Shown one piece after another: positions 32,587 through 42,460 of a stretch of DNA of 51,549 nt (positions within the stretch are counted from its first letter, which is position 1; each line of letters starts with the position of its first letter). This DNA comes from an uncultured Collinsella sp. (GTDB lineage Bacteria; Actinomycetota; Coriobacteriia; Coriobacteriales; Coriobacteriaceae), in assembly GCA_900544865.1 (NCBI GenBank), contig UQXA01000011.1:1-51549 (forward strand), read 5' to 3'. The translations under genes and the position numbers were made by a program. The notes beneath the pieces were generated by a model. That model searched no databases, was not told the origin of the DNA, and saw only the letters and a list, made by a program, of their open reading frames with translations.

Positions 32587-34269
32587 CTACTTGCGACGAA
32601 GCAGAGCCGAGACCTCGGGCATCTTAAGAACGACGGCAAGGCCAAAGGTAACAGCAAGCGAGACGACACCCGCAACGCAAACATAGCCAAGAGTAATCAG
32701 AATCGAGCCGCCAAGTACCCCGACAAAGTGTTCAAGCGCCCACATGACACCGGCGCCTGCGGCAGCCCCTAGGCCGCCGAGCAAAAGGCCAAAGAAACCG
32801 CCATGCAGGATAGATTTGACCTGAAGGCCACGCAGGCGACGACGCAGCCACCACAGCGAACAGCCGACCAAGATCACGTAGTCGACAACATACGAAAGCG
32901 CGATTGCCGGCATACCGAAGCCCAGCACAACGCCAAACAGCAGAACCGAGCCAGCCTGGCCGATGGCGGAATACAGGCAATAGCGACTATAGGGCTTCAT
33001 GTCGAGCAAGGCAGAGAAGCTCTTCTGCATCAACACGACCACGCCGTAGAGCGGCAGCGAGAGCGCCAGGTAGACAAGGTACTCGGACACCAGCGCCACG
33101 CCGGATTCATCGAACTTGCCGGCACAGTAAATCATGTTGAGCGGACGTGCGAAGACAATCAGGTACAGTGCGAACGGAATCAGGAAGAACAGCATCTGGG
33201 CGACGCCACGCGAAATGCCCGTGCGAACGCTGTCGTAATCCTTCTCCTGTGCGTCATGAGAGAGCTCGGTATAGAGCGCCGTCGAAAGCGAGGCGGCAAT
33301 CAGCGCGTAGGGCAGCGTGTACCACAGGCGCGCATAGGCGATGACGGAAGGACCCGTCTCGGGCTGGACCACCAGCGCGGCAGCGTTGGTGATAGAAGTC
33401 GAGACAAACATGCACACCGTGGCGAGCAGCGTCGGGATACCGAGCGCAATCGTCTGGCGCAGCGCGGGGTCCTTAAAGTCGATATGGATATGGGGATGCA
33501 CGCCGTGCTTGCCAAGCGCGGGAATCTGACATGCCATCTGAACAAAGACACCGAGGGTCGTACCGGCCGCAATCAAGATGATGCCGGCACGTTCGCCAAA
33601 CTGTGCGGACACGGGCGCAAAACCCATAAAGCTCGCAATGACGATCACATTGTTGAGGACCGGGGCAAACGTCGACCAGAAGTAGTCGCGGTGTGCGTTG
33701 AGAACGCCCGAGAACACCGAGCCCAAACCATAAAAGAGAATCTGGATGGCAAAGAAACGGAACATGAACGCAGCGGTATCCATGCTGCCGCCGTCACCCG
33801 AAAGGAACGATTGCGTCCAGATAAAGCCCGGGGCGAACACGGTCCCCAGCAACGAAATGCCACCCAGCACCAAAAGCAGAATGCCAAGCAGGTTGCCCAC
33901 GTACTCGTTCGAGGCCTCGCGACCCTGCTCACGCCTCACGCCCATGTACACGGGCAAAAACGCCGTCACGAGCATGCCACCCATCACGAGTTCGTAGAGC
34001 ATATTGGGCAGGTTGTTGGCGACCTGATAGGAGGACGAGAGTAGCGACATGCCGATAGCGGCCGCCATTGCCCACGTGCGGATAAAACCGGTGACGCGAG
34101 ACACGATGGTCAGGATGGTCATAAGCCCGGCGGAACGACCAACCGTGGAGTAGTCCGACGAGCCCATGTCGTCAGTGTCATCTCGCGACGAAGAAGCTTC
34201 GGATGAGGGTGTCTGAGGCGCAGATTCTTTTGCAAAATGAGCTCCGCGCTTCAATTCTTCCTGCGGCAT
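32587..34269 (-). CDS. murJ: Lipid II flippase MurJ
   Basis: 560 aa membrane protein of the MurJ/MviN (MOP) family, which flips the peptidoglycan precursor lipid II. After a hydrophilic N-terminal tail of about 45 residues it has about 14 membrane segments. The signature GLMTILTIVSRVTGFIRTW and the following NLPNMLYELVMGGML are typical, with the functionally important Arg residues in the first segments. A long Ser/Asp-rich tail before the core occurs in other actinobacterial MurJ proteins. It starts 3 bases after the ybaK stop. Confidence 0.94.
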   Translation of the reverse strand: MPQEELKRGAHFAKESAPQTPSSEASSSRDDTDDMGSSDYSTVGRSAGLMTILTIVSRVTGFIRTWAMAAAIGMSLLSSSYQVANNLPNMLYELVMGGMLVTAFLPVYMGVRREQGREASNEYVGNLLGILLLVLGGISLLGTVFAPGFIWTQSFLSGDGGSMDTAAFMFRFFAIQILFYGLGSVFSGVLNAHRDYFWSTFAPVLNNVIVIASFMGFAPVSAQFGERAGIILIAAGTTLGVFVQMACQIPALGKHGVHPHIHIDFKDPALRQTIALGIPTLLATVCMFVSTSITNAAALVVQPETGPSVIAYARLWYTLPYALIAASLSTALYTELSHDAQEKDYDSVRTGISRGVAQMLFFLIPFALYLIVFARPLNMIYCAGKFDESGVALVSEYLVYLALSLPLYGVVVLMQKSFSALLDMKPYSRYCLYSAIGQAGSVLLFGVVLGFGMPAIALSYVVDYVILVGCSLWWLRRRLRGLQVKSILHGGFFGLLLGGLGAAAGAGVMWALEHFVGVLGGSILITLGYVCVAGVVSLAVTFGLAVVLKMPEVSALLRRK

Positions 34270-34272
34270 CGC

Positions 34273-34773
34273 TCAGTCCTCTCTCGTAATCGCGGCAACC
34301 GTCGCCCCGCAAAATGCAATTAAATCATCGGGTGCAAGCTCGAGCTGATAACCACGCTTGCCTCCCGAAATAAAAATGGTATCCCAAAGGACACATGTCT
34401 CATCAATGAGCGTCCGGTAGCGTTTTTTCATACCGACCGGGCTGCAGCCGCCGCGAACGTAGCCAGTCGCCGCAAGCAAATCCTTCACATGCATCATGGC
34501 CAAGGACTTCTCCCCCGCGGCACGCGCGGCGGACTTTAGATCGAGCTCGTCGGCAACAGGGATACAGCACACGACATAGTCGTTGGACGGTGTCACGCAG
34601 ACCAAAGTCTTAAATCCTTGACCGGGCTCCTCGCCAAGCTGCTCCGAAATCGCGACCCCCAGGCCCACCGACTCATCACCATCGTCTTCGTACGTATGTA
34701 GAACATAGGAAATGCCGGCACTTTCCAGCTCGCGCATCGCATTGGTTTTTGGCGTCTTTACAGCCTTTGCCAT
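34273..34773 (-). CDS. ybaK: YbaK/EbsC-family aminoacyl-tRNA deacylase
   Basis: 166 aa. YbaK-type proteins hydrolyse mischarged Cys-tRNA(Pro) or related species in trans. Features: TNAMRELESAGISYVLHTYEDD at the N terminus, FKTLVCV, the catalytic Lys region DLKSAARAAGEKSLAMM, and YVRGGCSPVGMKK, which is the family's diagnostic GGxSPxG motif. Length is usual. The ATG at 34773 has AAAGGA upstream; the longer frame to 34869 is rejected. It is the first gene of ybaK-murJ-uvrC. The exact tRNA substrate is not readable from sequence. Confidence 0.9.
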   Translation of the reverse strand: MAKAVKTPKTNAMRELESAGISYVLHTYEDDGDESVGLGVAISEQLGEEPGQGFKTLVCVTPSNDYVVCCIPVADELDLKSAARAAGEKSLAMMHVKDLLAATGYVRGGCSPVGMKKRYRTLIDETCVLWDTIFISGGKRGYQLELAPDDLIAFCGATVAAITRED

Positions 34774-34854
34774 GACATATCCTTTCTCTCGCATTCGGAC
34801 GCAAGGATTAAGTATATGTCCAATTCGGCTGCATACGTCACTTCGGCACAGCAA

Positions 34855-34885
34855 GCGCCATCGAATCACAAGGAGTCGATGGCGC
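34855..34885 (-). terminator. Stem-loop after uvrA, possible terminator
   Basis: GCGCCATCGA (34855-34864) pairs with TCGATGGCGC (34876-34885), a perfect 10 bp stem, 21 bases past the uvrA stop. Only TTG follows, so termination may be partial. Confidence 0.55.
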
Positions 34886-34905
34886 CCATAAACTGAATCG
34901 CCTAT

Positions 34906-37785
34906 TTATTGAGCATCAAGTTGAGCCTGACGCTCCCGGTCACGCCTGAGCAACGGCGCCAAAAACTTGCCCGTATAACTCTGCGGACAGTCCGCAACCT
35001 GCTCCGGAGTGCCCGAAACCACGACGGTTCCGCCGCCGTTACCGCCCTCGGGACCCATATCGATCAGGCGGTCGGCAACCTTGATGACATCAAGGTTGTG
35101 CTCAATCACCAGCACCGTGTTGCCCGCATCGACCAAGCGCTGCAGCACATCGAGCAGCTGGCGGACGTCCTCAAAATGAAGACCGGTCGTCGGCTCGTCC
35201 AAAATATAGAACGTCTTGCCCGTCTGGCGTCGATGAAGCTCCTTGGCGAGCTTCACACGCTGCGCCTCGCCGCCCGAGAGCGTCGTGGCGGGCTGGCCCA
35301 GGCTCACGTAGCCTAAGCCTACATCGTACAGCGTCTGGAGCTTGCGCTTAATCTGCGGGATATTCCCAAAGAAGGCCAGCGCCTCGGTGACGCTCATGTC
35401 GAGCACGTCCGAGATGGTCTTGCCACGGTAGGTGACCTCGAGTGTCTCGCGGTTGTAGCGTTTACCGCCGCAAACTTCGCAGGGAACGTAGATATCGGGA
35501 AGGAAGTGCATCTCGATCTTGATCTGCCCGTCGCCCTTGCACGCCTCGCAGCGCCCGCCACTCACATTAAAGGAGAAACGACCCGGCGAGTAGCCGCGCG
35601 CCTTCGACTCCGGCGTACTCGCAAACAGCGCGCGAAGATCATCCCACAGGCCGATATAGGTAGCAGGGTTGGAACGCGGCGTGCGGCCAATCGGCGACTG
35701 GTCGATATCGATAACCTTATCGATACACTCGATGCCCTCGATTTTTTTATACGGACCCACAGGGCGCGTCGAACGGTGAATAGCATTCGTAAGGGCAGGC
35801 GCAATGGTGTCGGTAACCAGGGAGCTCTTGCCCGATCCCGACACGCCGGTAACAACCGTAAGCGTACCAAACTCGATCTTGGCGGTAACGTTTTTGAGGT
35901 TGTTGGCTCGAGCGCCCGTAATTTTAAGGCAGCCGCGACCGGGCTTGCGCCGTTCATCAGGCACCCGAATCATTCGTTTGCCGGTCAGATAAGCGCCCGT
36001 CATCGACTCAGGACACGCCATGATATCAGCAGGCGTTCCCGCCGCGACTACGTGTCCGCCGTTGACACCGGCGCCGGGCCCCATGTCGATCACGTAGTCG
36101 GCGGCACGGATTGTATCCTCGTCGTGTTCGACAACGATAACGGTATTGCCGATATCGCGCAGGCGCTCGAGCGTCTTGATCAGGCGCTCGTTGTCACGCT
36201 GATGAAGACCGATCGAGGGCTCGTCCAGAATATAGAGCACGCCCATGAGACCCGCGCCGATCTGCGTTGCCAAGCGAATACGCTGTGCCTCGCCACCGGA
36301 AAGCGTCGCCGAGGCGCGATCGAGTGTCAGATAGTCGAGTCCAACATCGACCAGAAAACGCAGGCGCTCCAGAATTTCCTTGACGATACGGCCGCCGATA
36401 AACTGTTGGCGCTCGGTGAGTTCCAGGCCCTCAAAAAACTCGAGCGATTCACGGCACGACAGGCAACAAACTTCGTAAATGGACTTGCCGCCCACGGTGA
36501 CGGCGAGCATCTCAGGGCGCAAACGAGCGCCGTGGCAGGTCGAGCACGGCTCCTCGCGAATGTACTTCTCCAGGCGCGCCTTGGTGTTCTCGTTCGTCGT
36601 CTCGGTATAGCGTTCGTACAGGATGTTGCGAACGCCCGAAAACTTGGTATCCCACTGGCTGCGACGTCCGTCGAGCTTTTGGTAGTCGACCGAGATCTTC
36701 GTATCGCCCAGGCCATCCAAGAATGCACGACGCACGCGAGGGGGCAAGTCCTCCCACGGCGTATCGGCGCTCACCTTAAAGTGTTTGCAGACCGCAGCAA
36801 AAATCTGCGGATAGTAGTTCGAATTGCCAAACAGGCTACCAAAGACTCCGTCGGCAATGGACTTCGAGGGGTCCTCGATCAGCGCCTCGGCATCAACGGT
36901 TTTCTTAAAGCCCAGGCCGTCGCACTCAGGACATGCGCCATAGGGAGCGTTAAACGAAAAATCACGCGGCTGAAGATCGTCAATGGAGTGTCCATGCTCC
37001 GGGCACGCCAAGGCCAACGAATACTCCAGAAGCTCGCCCTCGGTCCCCTCGGGAGCATCACGATCGGGCAGCATGTACACGTTTACATTGCCGTGAGCCA
37101 GCGCGGTCGCCTGCTCAACAGACTCGGCGATACGGCCCAGAGAGTTCTCACGGATCACGATGCGATCGACCACGACCTCGATATCGTGCTTGAACTTCTT
37201 GTCCAGATCGATCGGATCGTCGAGCGAGCGCACTTCACCGTCGACACGCACGCGGCTAAAGCCCTCGGCGCGAAGGTCCTCAAACAGTTTGGTGTACTCG
37301 CCTTTTCGCCCGCGCACCACCGGTGCCAGCACAAACGCGCGACGGCCCTCCCCCGCCGCCAAGACCTTGTCGGCAACCTGGTCGGTCGTCTGACGCTCAA
37401 TGACGCGGCCGCATTCGGGACAGTGCGGAGTGCCCACACGGGCGAACAGCAGGCGCAGATAGTCATAAATCTCGGTTACGGTGCCAACCGTCGAGCGAGG
37501 GTTTTTAGACGTCGTCTTTTGGTCGATCGACACCGCCGGCGAAAGGCCGTCGATTGAATCCAAGTCGGGTTTGTCCATCTGGCCCAAGAACTGGCGCGCA
37601 TAGCTCGAAAGACTCTCGACGTATCGACGCTGGCCCTCGGCATAGATAGTGTCAAATGCCAGCGAACTCTTGCCCGAGCCAGAAAGACCGGTAATGACCA
37701 CGAGTTGGTCGCGCGGAATGGAAACATCGATATCACGGAGGTTGTGCTCACGAGCGCCGCGAATAACGATAGAAGAATCAGACAT
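34906..37785 (-). CDS. uvrA: Excinuclease ABC subunit A
   Basis: 959 aa, the damage-sensing ATPase of excision repair. It has two ABC modules: Walker A GLSGSGKSSLAFDT and VTGVSGSGKSSLVTDT, signatures LSGGEAQRIRLA and LSGGEAQRVKLA, and Walker B LYILDEPSIGLH and FYILDEPTTGLH. Zinc modules are visible as CPECGRVIE, CPEHGH/CPECDG and CEACKGDG...CEVCGGKRY. The ATG at 37785 has AAGGAG upstream. A LexA-type box about 62 bases upstream suggests SOS control. Confidence 0.97.
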   Translation of the reverse strand: MSDSSIVIRGAREHNLRDIDVSIPRDQLVVITGLSGSGKSSLAFDTIYAEGQRRYVESLSSYARQFLGQMDKPDLDSIDGLSPAVSIDQKTTSKNPRSTVGTVTEIYDYLRLLFARVGTPHCPECGRVIERQTTDQVADKVLAAGEGRRAFVLAPVVRGRKGEYTKLFEDLRAEGFSRVRVDGEVRSLDDPIDLDKKFKHDIEVVVDRIVIRENSLGRIAESVEQATALAHGNVNVYMLPDRDAPEGTEGELLEYSLALACPEHGHSIDDLQPRDFSFNAPYGACPECDGLGFKKTVDAEALIEDPSKSIADGVFGSLFGNSNYYPQIFAAVCKHFKVSADTPWEDLPPRVRRAFLDGLGDTKISVDYQKLDGRRSQWDTKFSGVRNILYERYTETTNENTKARLEKYIREEPCSTCHGARLRPEMLAVTVGGKSIYEVCCLSCRESLEFFEGLELTERQQFIGGRIVKEILERLRFLVDVGLDYLTLDRASATLSGGEAQRIRLATQIGAGLMGVLYILDEPSIGLHQRDNERLIKTLERLRDIGNTVIVVEHDEDTIRAADYVIDMGPGAGVNGGHVVAAGTPADIMACPESMTGAYLTGKRMIRVPDERRKPGRGCLKITGARANNLKNVTAKIEFGTLTVVTGVSGSGKSSLVTDTIAPALTNAIHRSTRPVGPYKKIEGIECIDKVIDIDQSPIGRTPRSNPATYIGLWDDLRALFASTPESKARGYSPGRFSFNVSGGRCEACKGDGQIKIEMHFLPDIYVPCEVCGGKRYNRETLEVTYRGKTISDVLDMSVTEALAFFGNIPQIKRKLQTLYDVGLGYVSLGQPATTLSGGEAQRVKLAKELHRRQTGKTFYILDEPTTGLHFEDVRQLLDVLQRLVDAGNTVLVIEHNLDVIKVADRLIDMGPEGGNGGGTVVVSGTPEQVADCPQSYTGKFLAPLLRRDRERQAQLDAQ

Positions 37786-37846
37786 GGAAGCTCCTTGCCT
37801 CCTATTGCATCGAATCATACTGTCGATGAGTTTAGCGCACTCGACG

Positions 37847-37860
37847 CGCACAGATGTTCG
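37847..37860 (-). promoter_or_regulatory. LexA (SOS) box upstream of uvrA
   Basis: On the minus strand CGAACATCTGTGCG matches the Gram-positive/actinobacterial LexA consensus CGAAC-N4-GTTCG at nine of ten fixed positions. It lies in the divergent uvrA/LtaS-like intergenic region. No such box is seen upstream of uvrB or of ybaK-murJ-uvrC. Confidence 0.6.
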
Positions 37861-37928
37861 TAATACAAGATTCGCAGACCTTTAGCTTTGCGTATCGGGC
37901 GCTTTGTTTCTCGAAATGCCGTGGAAAG

Positions 37929-37966
37929 GTTACAGTAATCTAATACTGAACTTAATTTGCTGTAAC
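37929..37966 (+). promoter_or_regulatory. Inverted repeat GTTACAG-N24-CTGTAAC before the LtaS-like gene
   Basis: The two 7-base arms frame a very A/T-rich stretch containing TAATAC, a possible -10, just upstream of the ribosome site AGAGGAACG. It could be an operator or part of the leader. I see no strong -35. Confidence 0.35.
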
Positions 37967-37978
37967 AGAGGAACGTCC

Positions 37979-40132
37979 ATGACCGAAGATATCCCCCTTG
38001 AAATCACTTCGAGCGACATGGCCAATCTGCCCATATTCATCGCCGTCCTTATCGTGGCCGCCGTCGTCGTGCGCGTGTATTTTTCAATCAAACACAATGA
38101 AAAGCCGCCCATTGCCCGCGTCTTTTGGTGCGCGACGCTCCTCATCCCGCTCGGCGTGGTAGCTGCATGGATTACGAATCAATTGCTCGTAAATGAGGAC
38201 AGTTCCCTATGGCTCCTTTCTTATTCGGCGCTCGGTGCTGCCGCCGTCATACTTCTTGTCGAACCCTTGGTTTCGGGACTTATCGACCAAACCGATCTTG
38301 CGACGGGAACGGTTGCCTGTATTTGCCGTGACATCCTTGTCATCGCCGCTGTTTCAGCGCTCTCGTTCGTTTCACTCGAAATTGCCTGTAACGAAACGTT
38401 CTATCGCATTCCCGCCAACTCATTCGGGTTTTCCGTCGGGCTGCTCGCGACGGTTCTGCTCTCCCTTTATTTGCTGGGACAGCGTCATGGAGGCGTCATG
38501 GCCCTCGTGCCCGTCGCCTGTTGCATCCTTGGCATTGCCGAGCACTTCGTCATAACGTTTAAAGGCGAGGCCATCCTGCCAAGCGATATCTTGGCCCTTG
38601 GCACCGCAATGGAAGTGAGCGAGGGATACGAGTTTACCTTTACCGCCGGAATCGTAACCTCTCTCGCCCTGCTGGAGATTTCCCTGGGGCTTCTTTCGCT
38701 TATCCGACCGAGAAAGCTCCGTACGCCCACCCATGTCTTCCCCGCAATCGCCGCTAACCTCTGCGCTTTTCTGCTAGTGACCGTTGTGGGGCTCTCGGGC
38801 TTTTCCAGCATCGACTTGGAGCAGGCGCTGAATTTTAGATTTGACCGTTGGCAGCCCATCACCACGTATGCGTCTCAGGGTTTTATCACTTCGTTCACCG
38901 AAATGGTCAACGAGTTGCCCATTGAGAAGCCCGAAGACTATACGCCCGATGAGGCGCAGAGCATCGAGCAGGAGCTCTCCGCCACCTACGACAGCACGTA
39001 TGGCTCGAGCGAGCAGCGCGCGGCGGCCGTTGCCCAGTTCAATGAAATCAAGCCGACGATTGTTGCCGTCATGAACGAGAGTTTTAGCGACCTTTCGTGC
39101 TTTGAGCAGCTCCAGGCGGCCGGGTACACCGGCCCCGCATTCTACAACTCGCTTCCCGACACACTTGTTCGCGGCACCATGCTCGCTTCGGTCGCCGGTG
39201 GCGGAACGGCGAACTCCGAATTCGAATTTTTGACCGGAGCGACAACGGCCTTTGTCGGATTAGGCAAAATCCCCTATCAGCTATATCAGATGAATGGTGT
39301 CAACAGTCTGGCAAAGGACCTTAAGGAGCTTGGGTATACCGCTACCGCTATGCACCCGCAAAACCCCGTCAACTACCATCGAGATAAAATCTATCAGCAG
39401 CTGGGCTTTGGAGACTTTCTTTCGATCGGCGATTTCGAAGGTGCGCCCTGTTACCATGCCGGCGTATGCGACTACGCCACCTATGACAAGATACTCGACC
39501 TGCTGAGGACCGACGACGCTCCGCAGTTCATCTTCGATGTCACGATGCAAAACCATGGCGGATACGATGTCGGCACCGTTCCCGCCGAAGAGCTGACAAA
39601 CTATTGGGTCGAGGGAGCCAGCGAGGGCGCCAATAGCGCGCTCAACACCTATCTCACCTGCATCAACGCATCCGACCGGGACCTCGAGTACTTTATCAAC
39701 GAGCTCCGCAATATCGGCAGACCGGTTGTCCTTGTCTTTTTTGGCGACCATCAGCCGAGCGCCGCAACGACTCTCAACGACGAGCTGTACCCTCAGGAAG
39801 ATACGGCAAGCCACGCTTTCCGTATCTATCAGTCGACATATTTCGTCTGGGCTAACTATGAAATCGCCGGCAATACCGAGCTCAACGTCTACGACACCGT
39901 CGGGGCAAACGAGATTGCAGCCATTACCCTTAATAAGATCGGCGCCCCGCTCACCGACTATCAAAAGGCTCTGCTTGCAACAAGGTCAGATGTGCCCACC
40001 ATCAATGTCGCCGGCTACCTTGGTGCCGACGGGCTGCGCTACGACTTGGAATCTGAAGACAGCCCATACGCCTCGACGATCGACAAGCTGCAGCGCATGC
40101 AATACCTCGAGTTCGCCAGCAAAGTTCAGTAA
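37979..40132 (+). CDS. LtaS-like membrane phosphoglycerol transferase (sulfatase family)
   Basis: 717 aa. The N-terminal half (about 15-275) has seven or so membrane segments; the C-terminal half (about 355-620) is an extracytoplasmic sulfatase/alkaline-phosphatase fold of the lipoteichoic acid synthase/MdoB group. Metal and active-site residues: Glu367 in VMNESFSD, nucleophile Thr410 in AGGGTANSEFEF, TMQNHGGYD, and FFGDHQPS. Such enzymes move phosphoglycerol from phosphatidylglycerol to a cell-surface glycan or lipid anchor. Which polymer is unknown. The ATG at 37979 has AGAGGAACG upstream; no signal peptide is needed. It is divergent from uvrA and followed by mrp after 145 bases that hold no gene. 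Confidence 0.87.
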   Translation: MTEDIPLEITSSDMANLPIFIAVLIVAAVVVRVYFSIKHNEKPPIARVFWCATLLIPLGVVAAWITNQLLVNEDSSLWLLSYSALGAAAVILLVEPLVSGLIDQTDLATGTVACICRDILVIAAVSALSFVSLEIACNETFYRIPANSFGFSVGLLATVLLSLYLLGQRHGGVMALVPVACCILGIAEHFVITFKGEAILPSDILALGTAMEVSEGYEFTFTAGIVTSLALLEISLGLLSLIRPRKLRTPTHVFPAIAANLCAFLLVTVVGLSGFSSIDLEQALNFRFDRWQPITTYASQGFITSFTEMVNELPIEKPEDYTPDEAQSIEQELSATYDSTYGSSEQRAAAVAQFNEIKPTIVAVMNESFSDLSCFEQLQAAGYTGPAFYNSLPDTLVRGTMLASVAGGGTANSEFEFLTGATTAFVGLGKIPYQLYQMNGVNSLAKDLKELGYTATAMHPQNPVNYHRDKIYQQLGFGDFLSIGDFEGAPCYHAGVCDYATYDKILDLLRTDDAPQFIFDVTMQNHGGYDVGTVPAEELTNYWVEGASEGANSALNTYLTCINASDRDLEYFINELRNIGRPVVLVFFGDHQPSAATTLNDELYPQEDTASHAFRIYQSTYFVWANYEIAGNTELNVYDTVGANEIAAITLNKIGAPLTDYQKALLATRSDVPTINVAGYLGADGLRYDLESEDSPYASTIDKLQRMQYLEFASKVQ

Positions 40133-40277
40133 GCCCGCCCATTCGCTTGGACCCATCGTATTGCAAGCACGCTCGGCCCAAATGCATCGTAAATGACTCC
40201 CGCTCGCAAACGAGGGTACAATGACGCTCGTGTCACATCACGGGGCCCCGGCCCCAACATATACAAAGGAGTCATAC

Positions 40278-41108
40278 ATGGGTTGCGAGCACGCACAGGC
40301 CGCCGGCGGACAAACGTCGCCGTCGCAATTTGAGGAGAATACGCTGTCCGAGGTCAAACGCGTCATCGCCGTGCTTTCCGGCAAGGGCGGTGTCGGCAAG
40401 TCGTTTGTCACCGGTGCCATCGCCACCGAGCTTGCCCGTCACGGCCACAAGGTCGGCGTCCTCGATGCCGACATCACCGGTCCCTCTATCCCCAAGATGT
40501 TCGGTATGAGCGGACGCCACGTCCATGCCCTTGGCAACCTCATGCTGCCCGAAATCTCCGAGCACGGCGTCAAGGTCATGAGCTCCAACCTTCTGCTCCA
40601 AAACGAGACCGACCCCGTCCTTTGGCGCGGTCCGGTCATCGCAGGCGCCATCAGGCAGTTCTGGAGCGAGACCTCGTGGGGCCCCATCGACTACCTGCTG
40701 GTCGACATGCCTCCGGGAACAGGCGACGTCGCACTCACCGTCTTCCAGTCACTGCCCGTCGACGGCATCGTCATCGTCACGAGCCCGCAGGATCTGGTCT
40801 CGATGATCGTCGCCAAGGCGGTCAACATGGCCGAGAAGATGAACGTCCCCATTCTGGGCATCGTCGAGAACATGAGCTATATTGAGTGCCCCGACTGCGG
40901 CAAGAAGATCGAGGTCTTTGGCAAGAGCAAGCTCCCCGAGGTCGCAGAGCGCTATAACCTCGACATCTTGGGCACGCTTCCCATTAATCCGGCACTCGCC
41001 GAGGCCTGCGATAAGGGCGAGGTTGAGACCGCGCTGCCCGATGGCATGTTGCCCAAGGCAGTCTCTGCCGTCGAGGCTATTACCCCGCACGAGACCGACG
41101 AGGCCTAA
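40278..41108 (+). CDS. mrp: Mrp/NBP35-family P-loop ATPase (Fe-S carrier)
   Basis: 276 aa. Deviant Walker A GKGGVGKS (35-42), switch GVLDADITGPSIPKMFG, LLVDMPPGTGDV and VTSPQDLVS are hallmarks of the ApbC/Mrp Fe-S scaffold ATPases. CPDCG (Cys204, Cys207) is the cluster-binding CxxC at the dimer interface. There is no N-terminal MIP18 domain. AAAGGAG precedes the ATG at 40278. The next gene starts with GTG directly after its stop, so the ATPase and the flavoprotein are coupled. Confidence 0.92.
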   Translation: MGCEHAQAAGGQTSPSQFEENTLSEVKRVIAVLSGKGGVGKSFVTGAIATELARHGHKVGVLDADITGPSIPKMFGMSGRHVHALGNLMLPEISEHGVKVMSSNLLLQNETDPVLWRGPVIAGAIRQFWSETSWGPIDYLLVDMPPGTGDVALTVFQSLPVDGIVIVTSPQDLVSMIVAKAVNMAEKMNVPILGIVENMSYIECPDCGKKIEVFGKSKLPEVAERYNLDILGTLPINPALAEACDKGEVETALPDGMLPKAVSAVEAITPHETDEA

Positions 41109-42380
41109 GTGAACACGAGCGCCTTCTATGACGTCCTGGTAATCGGCGGCGGGGCTTCAAGCCTCGCCGCCGCCATTACGGCCGCACGTGCTGGCAAAAG
41201 CGTCTGCATCGTTGAGCGCGATGTCGCCTGCGGCCTTAAGCTCCTTGCGACCGGTAACGGCCGCTGCAACCTCTCCAACGAATCGATTGATCCTCAGCGG
41301 TATAACCACCCCGCATTCGTCGAATCTGTCATGGGCCCCCAACCCGAACAAGAGCTTATGGGTTTCTTCTCCTCGCTGGGCATCATGACAACCTCCGAGG
41401 AAGGCCGGCTGTACCCGCGCTCCCTTCGCGCCGAATCGGTGCGCGACGCACTTCTCAATGTTTGCGACCGCCTGGGTATCACCTTAATCTGCGGAGCCAA
41501 CGTTGCCTCGGCACACAAAGCTTCCGAAGGCTGGGCACTCCAAATAGACCGTCCAGCGCGGGCGCTCAAGGCAAAAAAGCACGACGACCGAAAATCGGAG
41601 CTCCGCTCGCTTCGGAAAGCGCTCGCCGATGTCCCTCGCAAGAACGAGGCCCTGGAGGCACATGCCGTAATTATCGCCACGGGTGGCAACCCCACCGGTA
41701 TCGCCGATACGTTTCGCCTCCCCCTCACTTCGCTGCGCCCCATCCTCTGCCCCGTATCGGCAACGGTCGTCGGCGATCGGGCGGCACTCAAGACGTTGGA
41801 TGGCCTGCGCGTCCGCGCCCGCTTGACGCTCGCCCGCAATCATAATGAGCTCTGGCACGAAGACGGTGAAGTCCTGTTTCGAGCCTTCGGCATCTCGGGC
41901 GTCGCTGTCTTCAACCTCTCCCGTCGTATCCAGCGCGGTGATACGATCCTGCTCGACGTTTTCCCCGACCTCTCCAAAGACGAGCTGCTCGATATGCTCA
42001 ACCGGCGCGTTGAGCTGCTCGGCAGCTTTTCGCCCCGCGATCCCCGTTGGCTCGACGGCATGCTCGCCCCGCAACTCTCCCGCGTCGTCTGCACGGCGTT
42101 CGAGCAGTGCCATCCAGGCTCCAACGATGTCATCCACCTGGTCTCGATCCTCAAGCACTTTAAGTTGCTCGTTGAGGGAACAGCCGAGGAGCGCTCGGCA
42201 CAGGTCACGCGTGGTGGCGTATCTGTCGAGAGTATCTCAACACCCAGTCTACGCGCGCGCAGCGTTGTCGACGCCCCGCTTTACGTCTGCGGCGAAGCGC
42301 TCGACATCGACGCCGATTGCGGAGGCTTTAACCTTGCGTGGGCATGGCTCTCGGGCATTCGCGCTGCAAGCAGCCTGTAG
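41109..42380 (+). CDS. BaiN/RdsA-family NAD(P)/FAD-dependent oxidoreductase
   Basis: 423 aa flavoprotein of the HI0933/YhiN group. The FAD-binding start YDVLVIGGGASSLAAAITAARAG, then CGLKLLATGNGRCNLSN (a family signature) and EGRLYPRSLRAESVRDALL are followed by a C-terminal VCGEALDIDADCGGFNLAWAWLSG that closes the FAD site. Some members (BaiN) act in bile-acid 7-dehydroxylation in clostridia; most have no known substrate, and no bai genes are nearby. The start codon is GTG, adjacent to the mrp stop. Confidence 0.85.
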   Translation: MNTSAFYDVLVIGGGASSLAAAITAARAGKSVCIVERDVACGLKLLATGNGRCNLSNESIDPQRYNHPAFVESVMGPQPEQELMGFFSSLGIMTTSEEGRLYPRSLRAESVRDALLNVCDRLGITLICGANVASAHKASEGWALQIDRPARALKAKKHDDRKSELRSLRKALADVPRKNEALEAHAVIIATGGNPTGIADTFRLPLTSLRPILCPVSATVVGDRAALKTLDGLRVRARLTLARNHNELWHEDGEVLFRAFGISGVAVFNLSRRIQRGDTILLDVFPDLSKDELLDMLNRRVELLGSFSPRDPRWLDGMLAPQLSRVVCTAFEQCHPGSNDVIHLVSILKHFKLLVEGTAEERSAQVTRGGVSVESISTPSLRARSVVDAPLYVCGEALDIDADCGGFNLAWAWLSGIRAASSL

Positions 42381-42410
42381 CCGCGCAGTCTATAATCAAA
42401 AACGCATTCG

Positions 42411-42440
42411 GGCCGTCTGGGATACCGGACGGCCTCTTTC
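42411..42440 (+). terminator. Hairpin with T-rich tail between the two flavoprotein genes
   Basis: GGCCGTC (42411-42417) pairs with GACGGCC (42428-42434), followed by TCTTTCTT. A TATAAT (42391-42396) lies just before it. This could be a partial terminator with a downstream restart, or a leader attenuator. Confidence 0.5.
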
Positions 42441-42460
42441 TTGCCTCTAAGGAGACCTCG

